This document shows positions 8,347-16,930 of a stretch of DNA of 46,746 nt, one piece after another. Made by a program: the position numbers and the translations under genes. Origin of the DNA: Palsa-851 sp035534435 (GTDB taxonomy: Bacteria > Chloroflexota > Dormibacteria > Aeolococcales > Aeolococcaceae); NCBI GenBank assembly GCA_035534435.1, contig DATLRX010000018.1:1-46746 (forward strand), written 5' to 3'. The notes under the pieces were generated by a model. The model had not been told where the DNA came from and made no database searches. It saw only the letters and a program-made list of their open reading frames with translations. The first letter of the stretch is position 1, and each line of letters opens with the position of its first letter.

Positions 8347-8649
8347 GAGATAGTCGAGCCCACATCGTGCCGTTGGCCCAAAGCCTCGCGCTTACCGATG
8401 CGAAGCGATCGACCGCAACTCATTGGATCCTCCTACCAGTGGTTGGCTGGTAGGGCCCATCAGGCCGATCGGCCGTTGACGGCGGGACCCATCACCGAGT
8501 CCGTTTCTTCGGACGATCCTAGGATACCACCGCGTCCCGGCAGCAGCGACCCAGGGACCGACGATAGACTTGCCGCTTGGCGATGAGGCCCGCCTAAGCC
8601 AATTTCGGATGATGGCTTCTACCCATCTCGTGCCATTGGGAGAAGACTG
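8347..8649. other. Divergent intergenic region with inverted repeats
   Basis: This 303-bp gap separates the divergent dynamin and UspA genes and must hold both promoters. It has a perfect 8-bp inverted repeat, CCTACCAG and CTGGTAGG, at 8432-8454 with a 7-base centre, a 12-bp palindrome GGCCGATCGGCC at 8463-8474, and a 5-bp stem GTCCG/CGGAC at 8499-8514. No protein-coding signal is convincing here. Confidence 0.4.
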
Positions 8650-9174
8650 ATGCCGGACCAAGTGACGCACGAGGTCATCGTGGCTTGCGTAGACGGCTCG
8701 CCTGAAGGATATATGGCCGTGGCTGAGGCTGCGGAGTTAGCCCGAGTCTTCCACGCCCGCCTGATCGCGCTCTCGGTAGCCAAGCGCCTGCCGAAGGGAC
8801 CGACGACGCTGGCCGAGGTTGACGAGGCGAAGCGTAATCGAGATGAATACCTCGAGAGGATCTACGCGCGGACCGAGGTCATTGCTACTCACCACGACAC
8901 GACGGTGACTCACGAGGTGCGATTTGGTCGCGCTGCGGACGTTATCGTCAGCTTCGCCCGGGACGTCGATGCGGATCTGGTTGTCCTGGGCCAGAGGAGG
9001 CGCTCGCGGATTCTTGGTGCCGTTGGCAGCTCCACCGCCCACAAGGTGAGTGACCATTCGACGGCTTCAGTGCTCATCGTGAAAGGAGCCTCGGTAGATG
9101 CCGCTCACCAGCGACTGCTGAAATTGCTCGACCTATCGGACGAAGAGCCCGATCCACGGATTGGATTGTCGTGA
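8650..9174 (+). CDS. Universal stress protein (UspA family)
   Basis: The product is 174 aa from ATG 8650, with GGGAGAAG just upstream as ribosome binding site. It is a single Usp domain: beta strand VIVACVDGSPEG at the start and the ATP-binding signature near residues 114-128 (GQRRRSRILGAVGSS), which keeps the spacing of the Gx2Gx9G(S/T) motif but has Arg at the second Gly. ATP binding is therefore plausible. A tail of about 30 residues after the domain (HQRLLKLLDLSDEEPD) is longer than usual. The gene is divergent from the dynamin operon and ends 8 bp from the convergent Ehr operon. UspA proteins act in survival under starvation and stress. Confidence 0.9.
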   Translation: MPDQVTHEVIVACVDGSPEGYMAVAEAAELARVFHARLIALSVAKRLPKGPTTLAEVDEAKRNRDEYLERIYARTEVIATHHDTTVTHEVRFGRAADVIVSFARDVDADLVVLGQRRRSRILGAVGSSTAHKVSDHSTASVLIVKGASVDAAHQRLLKLLDLSDEEPDPRIGLS

Positions 9175-9182
9175 GCGCCGGT

Positions 9183-11270
9183 CTATCGCAGTAGCAACAC
9201 GATCAGGAACACTACGAAGAGATACAGGACGTAGACGCTGAGACTGCCGCCCTGCACCAGTGCGAACCGCTCCGACGTCCAGCGCGCAACGCGGACCACC
9301 GGCTGGTAGAGGTAAGTGTCGACGGGTTCGACAACTCGATGCGTGTAGCGGATGCCGCGGATGAAAAACGGGGCCTGTTGATAATCGGCCTCGACGTCGC
9401 GCTGCGATCGGTACACGCCTCCGAAGATCGACCGGAACGGGTTGGTGAATGCTGTCGCCGTGTACTGCATCGTGGGTGTGCGCTGCGTCACAGCTCCCAC
9501 CCACACCGGTGTTTCGCGCCGGCCGGGCTTGCATAGCACGCGCAATATCAGAGCCGTGAGCAGGATCACGGCAACGAATGTCAGGAAGATATAGGTCGGC
9601 GATATGAAGGCGAAGTTGAGGCTGGTTGGGACGATCACCAGACCGTTTGCCGGAATGATCTGACCGAGGAACGATCCGCCAAGCTGTACGACCGGCGCAA
9701 ATTGGCTCGGGTGCGTGAAGATCGGCGGCAGCACCGCGTCCAGAAGCCCGTGCGCACCGCTGGCGCTCTGCGCCGCCGAAGCCGCTGCACTGATCCCCAG
9801 CGGCGGCACCAGCGCCATCGCGACCGCCGCGACGATGGGTATCGCCATCCCCACCACCATGGCTCGTGGCACCTCTCGCGCATCCCTGGCAACGTGGGTC
9901 CGCGGCGCTCCGAGGAACGCCCCCCCGACGATGCGGATATACGTGGTGACCGCCAGCGCAAAGGTGAGCGTCAAGAGCGTGCCGGCTGCCGCCAGGTAGA
10001 CGCGGTCTCCAGGGTTGGCGAGATCGTGAGCCCGGATCAGCGTCTGCAGGCCCAGCCACTCAGTCTGGAAGCCGTTCATCGGAGGGATCCCAGCGAGGCC
10101 CATCGCGCCGATGAAAAACAATGGTGTCGTATATCGCATGCGCTTTGCGAGGCCGCCCAGCTGATCCATGTCGCGAGTTCCGGTGGCGACATCGACAGAA
10201 CCGGCGCCCAGGAACAGCGCCCCTTTCAGCAGCGAGTGATAAAGAGCGTGCAGGCAGACGACGAGCAGTGCCATACCGGCGAGCAGGGTCTGTCCGGCAG
10301 CAGCGAAGACGAGCGCAACCCCGAGCATCGCGATCATGAAGCCGAGGTTCTCGATGGTGCTGAATGCGAGCGCGCGCTTGATGTCCGACGCCAGCAATGA
10401 GAAGAGGATCCCGTATGCGGCCGTGACCACTCCCGCGGCAATGGCCAGGTATCCCCACCAGGCCGGCGGCGGACCGAGCAGCACCGTCGCCGAGAGCACG
10501 AGCCCGTAGATGGCCATCTTCACGACCACCGCTGAGAGCAGTGCTGAGACGTGGGCGGGCGCCGCAGGATGCGCCTCGGGCAGCCAGCCCTGCAGCGGCA
10601 CGAGCCCCGCCTTCGCCCCGAAGCCGAAAAAGAAGAGGACAAAGGCTGTGCCTGCGGTTGCTGCGGCGAGGTGGTGTGTCGAGAGCGAGGCGAAGTCGGC
10701 TCCTGGAGTGAGTGCGCCGATGAGCGCAAAGGCGACTGCCATGAGCACGAACCCCACCTCGCTGAGCGCGAGCATGAGAAAGGCGGCTTGTGGTCGACCA
10801 GGGTGATCGAACTCCACCGTCACCAGCACGTACGTGAGGATCGACATCGCCTCCCACGCGAGCAGCAACGTGAGCGCGTTACCGGCAGCCACCACTATCG
10901 TCATGGCAGCGAACGTCAGGCTCAGGAGTGCAAGACTCGCGGCTTGCCGCGGGTAACCGCCGAGTCGCGCCGTGTATGCCGCGGCGTACACGAAGATGCC
11001 GATGCCTACCAACCCGATCAGGAGAAGAAAGAGACCACCAAGCGTTGTGGAACGGAGCTCGAACGCACCGATCGGCGTGCTCGCCGGCAGCCGTGCGGTG
11101 ACGCTCGCACTGGTCAGCCACACTCCTGCCGCGGAGGCAAGCACGGCGCACCCGACGGCGCCCGCGGCAGCGGAAACGTAGATGCACCACGGCAGCCGGA
11201 CGACGGCGAGCGCGCTGACCACGCCGATCCCGAGGCAGCCAAATCCGTACCACAGCAGGCTAAGCGCCAT
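9183..11270 (-). CDS. HyfB/HycC-like proton-translocating membrane subunit of an Ehr complex
   Basis: The product is 695 aa from ATG 11270; longer readings to 11435 only duplicate the upstream gene. It is an antiporter-type (NuoL/Mrp-like) subunit with about 16 membrane segments. Conserved charged residues are present: Glu in LLLAWEAMSILTY, Lys in GFGAKAGLVPLQGWLPEAHP and Lys in LLSAVVVKMAIYG. A hydrophilic insert and one last membrane helix at the C-terminus match HyfB-type subunits. The start overlaps the end of the small-subunit gene by 11 bp. It is the last of six overlapping genes, whereas in the E. coli hyf operon hyfB comes near the front. The likely role is proton or sodium movement across the cytoplasmic membrane driven by the soluble arm. 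Confidence 0.88.
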   Translation of the reverse strand: MALSLLWYGFGCLGIGVVSALAVVRLPWCIYVSAAAGAVGCAVLASAAGVWLTSASVTARLPASTPIGAFELRSTTLGGLFLLLIGLVGIGIFVYAAAYTARLGGYPRQAASLALLSLTFAAMTIVVAAGNALTLLLAWEAMSILTYVLVTVEFDHPGRPQAAFLMLALSEVGFVLMAVAFALIGALTPGADFASLSTHHLAAATAGTAFVLFFFGFGAKAGLVPLQGWLPEAHPAAPAHVSALLSAVVVKMAIYGLVLSATVLLGPPPAWWGYLAIAAGVVTAAYGILFSLLASDIKRALAFSTIENLGFMIAMLGVALVFAAAGQTLLAGMALLVVCLHALYHSLLKGALFLGAGSVDVATGTRDMDQLGGLAKRMRYTTPLFFIGAMGLAGIPPMNGFQTEWLGLQTLIRAHDLANPGDRVYLAAAGTLLTLTFALAVTTYIRIVGGAFLGAPRTHVARDAREVPRAMVVGMAIPIVAAVAMALVPPLGISAAASAAQSASGAHGLLDAVLPPIFTHPSQFAPVVQLGGSFLGQIIPANGLVIVPTSLNFAFISPTYIFLTFVAVILLTALILRVLCKPGRRETPVWVGAVTQRTPTMQYTATAFTNPFRSIFGGVYRSQRDVEADYQQAPFFIRGIRYTHRVVEPVDTYLYQPVVRVARWTSERFALVQGGSLSVYVLYLFVVFLIVLLLR

Positions 11271-12096
11271 CACGGCCTCCGCCGGCGCGATACCGCTCGG
11301 CTCCGCGTCCGACCGCGACCAGGAGCCCGTGGAGCAGCGCGAGCGGCGTTGGGGGACAGCCGGGCACGTAGACGTCAACGGGGATGACGCGATCGACCGG
11401 CCCGTTGACCATGAAGCCACCCTCGAAGACTCCACCGCCGACCGCGCAGACTCCTGCAGCCACCACGATCTTCGGATCCGGCATCGCGTCGTACGTGTCC
11501 CGCAACGGCTGTTCCATCTGGCGCGTCACCACGCCGGTCACCAGCAACGCGTCGGCGTGCCGCGGCGTCGGTGTGAAGAACAGACCCAACCGGTGCAGGT
11601 CGTACTCCGGGCTGCCCAGCAACTGCAGTTCGGACTCGCAGCCGTTGCACGAGCCCGCGTCGACGTGCCGGATGTGCAGCGACCGCCTGAACAATCGTTG
11701 GGAGCCCCGCTCCAACTCCGTTGTCAGCCCCGCCGCGTCCTCCGCGAGAGCCGAACCCCCGGCCCAGTGCGCGCCGACCTGCAGTCGCTCGCGCGAGCGC
11801 ACGGCGACGTCGGGGCTTTGACCGAACGAGAAGGCGGCGGGAAACGCGCGAACGCACCGGCCGCACATCACGCACTGCCCAGCGTCGAACATGATCCCGC
11901 CCTGGTTGCGGTCGCCCTCGACAGTGATCGCGGTCGTGGGGCAGAGCCCGGCTGCTTCCGCGGCTTGCGCGGCGGTCAGCGCAGCCAGGTCCGCGATCAC
12001 CGCGGATGGAGCGACCTCCGCTTCGGGATCGGAGCGCGAGGGGTATCCGGTCGTGCGAACGCCGCTGCGAAGTCCGAGCGCAATCCAGCGGCTCAC
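11260..12096 (-). CDS. Fused ferredoxin-like domain and NuoB/HyfI-like small subunit
   Basis: The product is 278 aa from a GTG that overlaps the upstream stop (GTGA). Residues 40-90 are a reduced ferredoxin domain: GLCPTTAI (Cys52) and CVMCGRC (Cys75, 78, 81), enough for one [4Fe-4S] cluster, while the ligands of the second cluster are lost. Residues 140-278 are a NuoB-type small subunit with all four cluster ligands: CNGCE (150, 153), GVCAVGG (217) and PGCPP (247). In Hyf and Hyc these are two separate proteins (HyfH/HycF and HyfI/HycG); here they are one chain. It would pass electrons from a ferredoxin-like donor toward the large subunit. Confidence 0.88.
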   Translation of the reverse strand: MSRWIALGLRSGVRTTGYPSRSDPEAEVAPSAVIADLAALTAAQAAEAAGLCPTTAITVEGDRNQGGIMFDAGQCVMCGRCVRAFPAAFSFGQSPDVAVRSRERLQVGAHWAGGSALAEDAAGLTTELERGSQRLFRRSLHIRHVDAGSCNGCESELQLLGSPEYDLHRLGLFFTPTPRHADALLVTGVVTRQMEQPLRDTYDAMPDPKIVVAAGVCAVGGGVFEGGFMVNGPVDRVIPVDVYVPGCPPTPLALLHGLLVAVGRGAERYRAGGGRDGA

Positions 12097-13631
12097 CGGT
12101 CGAACTCCGCGTGAGAAAGTCCGAAACTCGCCTCGATCACGGGGTAGTCCGTGAGGTTGTTGCCGCTCGCACAGGCCTCGGCGTACGGATGCCAGTTGAC
12201 GAAGGCGGGAGGACGGGCGCGCCAGCGCGCGACCCGCCCGTCGCCGGTCAACTCCACCCAGTGCAGGGTCTCGCCGCCCGCACCTTCAGACCATCCGAGC
12301 GCCTCTCCAGTCGCGGGAGAGTCGCTCGGCGCCGCCACGTCGGAGACCGGCCAGGCCTCGAGGACCTGCTCGATGATCCGGATTGATTGTCGGATCTCGA
12401 AGAAGCGGACGCTCAGGCGCGCCAGCGCGTCACCCTGAGACTTGACGAGTACGTCGAAGGTGACTTGGTCGTACCACGCGTAGGGATGGTCGCGGCGACA
12501 ATCACGATCTGCCCCGGTTGAGCGTCCGATCGGACCCACGAGGTTATGTGGTGCCGCGTACTCAGGAGTGAGCACCCCCGTGGTTTCCACGCGATCGATG
12601 AAGATCGCCGTCTCCTCCAGGAGTCGCTCCAGCCGCGCGCTCCGCCTGAGCCACTCCGGCAGCCGCTGCCGCAAGGTCTCCAACGCTGCATCCGGGAGCG
12701 GCGCCTGGAGGCCGCCCACTCCAAGGATTCCGCGCAGGTACCGGTGCTGCGTCAACTCGGCGCAGCGCCGCAACACGTCCTCCTTGAGGGACACGTACTG
12801 AGCACCCGCGACCATGAGCCCAGTGGCGTCGGCAAGACGCGAGATGTCGCCGAAGTGATTGTGGAGGCGCTCCAACTCGTTCATCAGCGTGCGCGCGGCC
12901 CGAGACTGCTCCCCCACAGTGATTGCGCTCGCCCGCTCCACCGCCTGAACGAACGCCAGCGCGTTGGAGAACGTTGAGACACCCGCCAGACGCTCCGCCA
13001 GCATCAGCGCCTGACCGACGGTGCGTCCCTCCGCCAGGCGCTCCACGACACGGAGCTTGAATCCGAGCAACTGACTGACAGCGACAAGATCCTCGCCGCC
13101 GCTGTTGAACAGGAATTCACCTGATTCCTGCGGACCGCTGCGCACCGGCCCCAGCGGGAGTTGGAACACGCCCTGACCATGGACGATCGGTACCGGGCTC
13201 GGCACACCAGGCCCGATGTCGAGGCGTCGATCCAGCGCCGCACGCATCGGCGGCTGACCCACCGGCCAGTCGTGCAGGCGCAGTCGCGCCAGAGCCGGGT
13301 GCCCGACCGGGTGCACGCCGTGCATCTCGTGGATCTCGCGCTCATACCAACTGGCGACATGGGTGGTGGGTGTCAGCGATGGAAAGGAATCGCCGGTCAG
13401 CTGCGTCCGGAGCAGGAGCCACTGATCGTCGCCCGCCAGCTCGAACACGGCCGTCAGCGACGGCAGGCCGCTGCCAGACGTGGCAAAGAGGTCCGCGAGC
13501 ACAGCTTGGGCCGCGAGCGCCCTTGCGGCACCCTGAAACTCCTCCGGTGCGCACCGGGCCCGCAGCTCTTGCGACGCGCTCCCGTCGATCGCAAGCCCGA
13601 GTCGGTCACCTAAGTCTCGCAGCGTGGTCAT
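12093..13631 (-). CDS. HycE/HyfG-like large subunit lacking NiFe ligands (Ehr-type)
   Basis: The product is 512 aa: a NuoC-like N-terminal domain (residues about 1-150, with THVASWYEREIHEMHGV) fused to a NuoD/HycE-like domain. In true hydrogenases the metal is held by an N-terminal CxxC after the RxT segment and a C-terminal CxxC. Here the first site reads RLAGVSTFSN and the C-terminus ends SFGLSHAEFDR, so all four cysteines are absent. The protein cannot carry a NiFe centre. This is the defining mark of Ehr (energy-converting hydrogenase related) complexes. Both ends overlap neighbours by ATGA or GTGA. No NiFe maturation genes are in the window, which agrees. The physiological electron acceptor or donor is unknown. 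Confidence 0.9.
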   Translation of the reverse strand: MTTLRDLGDRLGLAIDGSASQELRARCAPEEFQGAARALAAQAVLADLFATSGSGLPSLTAVFELAGDDQWLLLRTQLTGDSFPSLTPTTHVASWYEREIHEMHGVHPVGHPALARLRLHDWPVGQPPMRAALDRRLDIGPGVPSPVPIVHGQGVFQLPLGPVRSGPQESGEFLFNSGGEDLVAVSQLLGFKLRVVERLAEGRTVGQALMLAERLAGVSTFSNALAFVQAVERASAITVGEQSRAARTLMNELERLHNHFGDISRLADATGLMVAGAQYVSLKEDVLRRCAELTQHRYLRGILGVGGLQAPLPDAALETLRQRLPEWLRRSARLERLLEETAIFIDRVETTGVLTPEYAAPHNLVGPIGRSTGADRDCRRDHPYAWYDQVTFDVLVKSQGDALARLSVRFFEIRQSIRIIEQVLEAWPVSDVAAPSDSPATGEALGWSEGAGGETLHWVELTGDGRVARWRARPPAFVNWHPYAEACASGNNLTDYPVIEASFGLSHAEFDR

Positions 13632-15103
13632 CTGGTCAGCACCGAAGCGGCGTGGTGGAGCAACTGATTGAGGGGATCCGGGATCCAGACGCCGATGACC
13701 AGAACTGCACCGAGCAGCACAAGCGCGGGCACGAGCGTGACCGCGCTCAGCTCAGCCTGTGCCAACTCGCCCCCGGTCTCCGCGTTGCTGAACGTCATCC
13801 TGTGAAACGGTGCGACCAGAGGGATGAATCCGAGCAGCAATAGGGAGGCGATAAGAGCGCCAAGCACCCAGAGATGGCCGGCAAACGCGCCCGCGATGAT
13901 GGAGAACTCAGAGATGAAGACACCGAACGGCGGTGCGCCGGCAATCGCCAGTGCGCCGCCAACCAGGAGCAATGCCGTCCACGGCATCGCCCGGACCACT
14001 CCTTGTATCTCTGGGATCGTCGTGGTCCGGAAACGCAGGACCAGATTCCCGGTGGCGAAGAACATCAGGCACTTGGTGAAGCCGTGGGTGACCATCAGGA
14101 GCAGAGCACCGATCAGCGCAAGTGGCGTTCCCAAGCCCACGCCAACTGAGATCAGCCCCATCTGTTCGACGGAGGAGTACGCAAGCAAGCGCTTGAAGTT
14201 GCGCTGACTGATCAGGAAAACGACGGCGACGATCATGGACAGAAGGCCGAACACGAGCAAGCCGGTGCGGAGCGTTGCAGCGCCCGCAGCCGCCGCGGTG
14301 AGCGTGTACACGCGAAAGATGCCGAGCATCGCGCAATTCAACTCGGCACCCGACAGCATCGCGCAGATCGGTGATGGCGCCTGGCTATGGGCGTCTGGAA
14401 GCCACGTGTGCATCGGAGCCAGCCCGGCTTTGGTACCGAAGCCGACCAGAACCAGGAGGAAGGCTGTGGACGCGAGCGTCGGTGAGAGACGCGACGCGGT
14501 GCCGGCGAGCACGGGGATGGAGAAGTCGTACGAGTTGCCGAGCGGTCCGACGCCCGACTGGTACAACAACAGGAGTCCGAGCAAGGCAATCAGGCTGCCG
14601 GCAACGGTGAGCACGATGTATTTCCACGCGGCCTCCAAAGGCTCATGCGACCCGTAGAAGTCGACGAGCGGCGCCGATGCCAACGTCGTGGCGCTGATCG
14701 CCGTCCAGAGCAACCCGAGGTTTCCCGAGATGGTAACCAGCAGCATTGCGAAGACGAACAGATGAAACAGGACGAAGTACTTGCGCAACTCGTCGGCCTT
14801 GATGACCCGCTCCAGGAGCTCATGGCGCAGATACCCCGCTGAGTAGAACGTTGCGAGAACAGACACGATCGCCACGACCAGCATGACGACGCTCGAGAGA
14901 CTGTCGAGGTACAGCCAGTGCGCGAGGGCATCGATATGCCCCACCTGCAGGATGCGGGCAATCAGCGTCACGGCCAGGCCGAACGTGGCGACCTCAAACA
15001 CGAGTGCGAGCGCGATCTGATATCGAGCCGGGCACACGAGGCTGACGATCGCTGCGAGGAGTGGGACTGCCGCCACGGCGACGAGCAGGACGGTGTCGGT
15101 CAT
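13628..15103 (-). CDS. HyfF-like antiporter-type membrane subunit of the Ehr complex
   Basis: The product is 491 aa with about 14 membrane segments. The hallmark GFGTKAGLAPMHTWLPDAHSQAPSP is present, with the Lys and His expected of Mrp/NuoN-like subunits. The helix after it (MLSGAELNCAML) has Asn where many homologs have the channel Lys. It overlaps both neighbours by ATGA. Having two antiporter-type subunits (this and the HyfB-like one) implies more than one ion path per complex, as in Hyf rather than in the simpler Ech enzymes. Confidence 0.88.
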   Translation of the reverse strand: MTDTVLLVAVAAVPLLAAIVSLVCPARYQIALALVFEVATFGLAVTLIARILQVGHIDALAHWLYLDSLSSVVMLVVAIVSVLATFYSAGYLRHELLERVIKADELRKYFVLFHLFVFAMLLVTISGNLGLLWTAISATTLASAPLVDFYGSHEPLEAAWKYIVLTVAGSLIALLGLLLLYQSGVGPLGNSYDFSIPVLAGTASRLSPTLASTAFLLVLVGFGTKAGLAPMHTWLPDAHSQAPSPICAMLSGAELNCAMLGIFRVYTLTAAAAGAATLRTGLLVFGLLSMIVAVVFLISQRNFKRLLAYSSVEQMGLISVGVGLGTPLALIGALLLMVTHGFTKCLMFFATGNLVLRFRTTTIPEIQGVVRAMPWTALLLVGGALAIAGAPPFGVFISEFSIIAGAFAGHLWVLGALIASLLLLGFIPLVAPFHRMTFSNAETGGELAQAELSAVTLVPALVLLGAVLVIGVWIPDPLNQLLHHAASVLTR

Positions 15104-15747
15104 CCGCGCAGCCTCGAGAGTTCAGAAGTGTCGGTGCTCGCGACTGTCTCGTGCATTCGCGCGATGAGGAATCCCATCACCGCCACGCCGATGACAACGT
15201 CGAGGACCAGAGCGAATTCGATGAGCAGCCCCAACTCGGGGCTGACGACCAAGCCGACCAGGAGCAGACCATTCTCCGCCGCGAGGAGTCCTGCGAGTTG
15301 CAACACCGCGTCTCGCCGGGCCATCGTTGTCAACAGTCCCAGGAGGATCACGGCGATGGCGAGCCCGAGCACGGGTTCGGACAGCAGATAGGGGTGGAAC
15401 GGGAGGCGTGACGCGGCTACGAGACCCACGAGAGACAGGCCGGCACCGAGGAGTAAGGCAGTCGGGAAGCCAACGTAGTAAGCAATCTCACGACGCTGGT
15501 ACGTCGATCCCCGAACCTGGAACCGCACGACCGCCGGTATGGCAAATCCCTTGATACCGATCGTGAGGACGCCCAGCGCAAGAAGGTGTGGCAAACGCGA
15601 GCCGGCGAACATCGCAATCGCGAGTCCGCCCAGGAGGATCGACTGCGCGGCGTAGCAGTTGATTGCACCGCGAACTTGCCGCGCAATCAGGAGGCCAAAC
15701 GTGGCGATCAGGATGAGGGTGGCGAGCACGGCCTCTGCGAGTGCCAT
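15100..15747 (-). CDS. HyfE-like membrane subunit (NuoK-related) of the Ehr complex
   Basis: The product is 215 aa from ATG 15747, which shares one base with the stop of the preceding gene (TGATG). The frame is open upstream to 16014, but that part lies over the NuoH-like gene. It has six to seven hydrophobic helices, with a motif-poor sequence typical of HyfE. Acidic residues inside helices (LLAAENGLLL, LLIEFALVLDVVIG) match the buried Glu/Asp of NuoK-like subunits that take part in ion transfer. Confidence 0.83.
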   Translation of the reverse strand: MALAEAVLATLILIATFGLLIARQVRGAINCYAAQSILLGGLAIAMFAGSRLPHLLALGVLTIGIKGFAIPAVVRFQVRGSTYQRREIAYYVGFPTALLLGAGLSLVGLVAASRLPFHPYLLSEPVLGLAIAVILLGLLTTMARRDAVLQLAGLLAAENGLLLVGLVVSPELGLLIEFALVLDVVIGVAVMGFLIARMHETVASTDTSELSRLRG

Positions 15748-16694
15748 CAGCGTCCCAGGCTGTAGAGCGCCACGGCGAGAAACGACAGCACGAAGGTGCC
15801 ACCGAGGTACTCCGGGACTCTCAGGATGCGGATCTTGGCCAGCGCCGACTCCACACCGACGATGAGCAGCGCCGCGCAGAGCATTTTTACAGCAAGACTC
15901 GCGATCGCTATCGCAAACGCTGAGACGGTCAACTGCGTCGCCAGACCGTCCGGTGCAATCAGGACGTTGAGCCAGACGATGAGGAGCACAAAGAGCTTCA
16001 TCCACCCCCCCCACTCCATCAACGCCTGATCAGGCCCCGAATATTCGAACAGCCGTGAACCTTCGATCATCGACAACTCCTGCGACGTGCTCGGATTGTC
16101 GATGGGGAGGCGCCCCGTCTCCGCCAGCACCACCATGAAGAACGCGACCGCGATCAACGCGTGGCTCGGCGAGATCAGTGCAGACGTCGTGTACAGGATG
16201 TTGTTCGCGACGAACGGAACCGTCCCACCCGAGATGAACCCGATCGCAAAGAAGATGAGAATGAGCGTGGGTTCGGCGAGCGACGACACGAGCCTGGAAC
16301 GGCTCGCTCCGAGCCCTCCGTATGGGCTGGCGCTGTCCATGGCAGCGAGGTTGGTGAAGTATCCGCCGACTCCGATCACGAACCCACTGCCGACCATGTC
16401 AGCCATGAACGCCCAACTGAGCGGCGCCGCCGTGAGCACCGGGATCAATATCGCGAACGCAATCGGCGCTGTGAATGCAGCGTAAGGCGCGAAACGAAAG
16501 ACCCATGAAGCATCCGCGCTCGCGGAACGCTGCTTGCGAAAAAGCTTGCGCAGGTCGAAGTACGGCTGAAATGGGGAAGGACCCCGCCGCGACTGGACCT
16601 TCGCCTTGAGGTTGTCGATGACCCCCTTGAGAAGCGGCGCGAGCAGCAGGACCGTCGCCACCGCAACGCACTGTCCAAGGGCGGCCGCTAGCAT
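15747..16694 (-). CDS. NuoH/HyfC-like membrane subunit of the Ehr complex
   Basis: The product is 315 aa with about eight membrane segments and is the first gene of the six-gene operon. Two NuoH/HycD landmarks are clear: the quinone-site-like cytoplasmic loop RRGPSPFQPYFDLRKL near residue 36, and AETGRLPIDNPST with the conserved Glu and Arg near residue 190. It couples the soluble arm to the ion-pumping subunits. The promoter should lie in the 236-bp gap shared with the divergent enolase gene. Confidence 0.88.
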   Translation of the reverse strand: MLAAALGQCVAVATVLLLAPLLKGVIDNLKAKVQSRRGPSPFQPYFDLRKLFRKQRSASADASWVFRFAPYAAFTAPIAFAILIPVLTAAPLSWAFMADMVGSGFVIGVGGYFTNLAAMDSASPYGGLGASRSRLVSSLAEPTLILIFFAIGFISGGTVPFVANNILYTTSALISPSHALIAVAFFMVVLAETGRLPIDNPSTSQELSMIEGSRLFEYSGPDQALMEWGGWMKLFVLLIVWLNVLIAPDGLATQLTVSAFAIAIASLAVKMLCAALLIVGVESALAKIRILRVPEYLGGTFVLSFLAVALYSLGR

Positions 16695-16930
16695 CGTCCT
16701 CGTCGTCCGGCAGCCGAAGTGAGTGCCACCCTAACCTCCACGCGAATGGTGGTCAGGGGCTATCAGCTCAGCGCAATTCCGGCACATAAGGTGTCGTGGC
16801 GAGCCCCATCGCCAGCCGGGACTCTACCACTGAGCATCCGATCCCGGCGCTCCGGCCCGATGCGCACCGTAGACGGTGGAGCGCTTGCAGCGCGTACTGT
16901 TCGGAATCCGTTGTGTCATGGAGGAGCGAG

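Noticed and set aside
12093..13631. Calling the operon a hydrogen-evolving hydrogenase
   Set aside because: The large subunit lacks all four NiFe cysteines and no maturation genes accompany it.
15748..16014. N-terminal extension of the HyfE-like protein
   Set aside because: It lies over the NuoH-like gene and is Arg/Cys/His-rich; ATG 15747 forms the usual overlap with the preceding stop.
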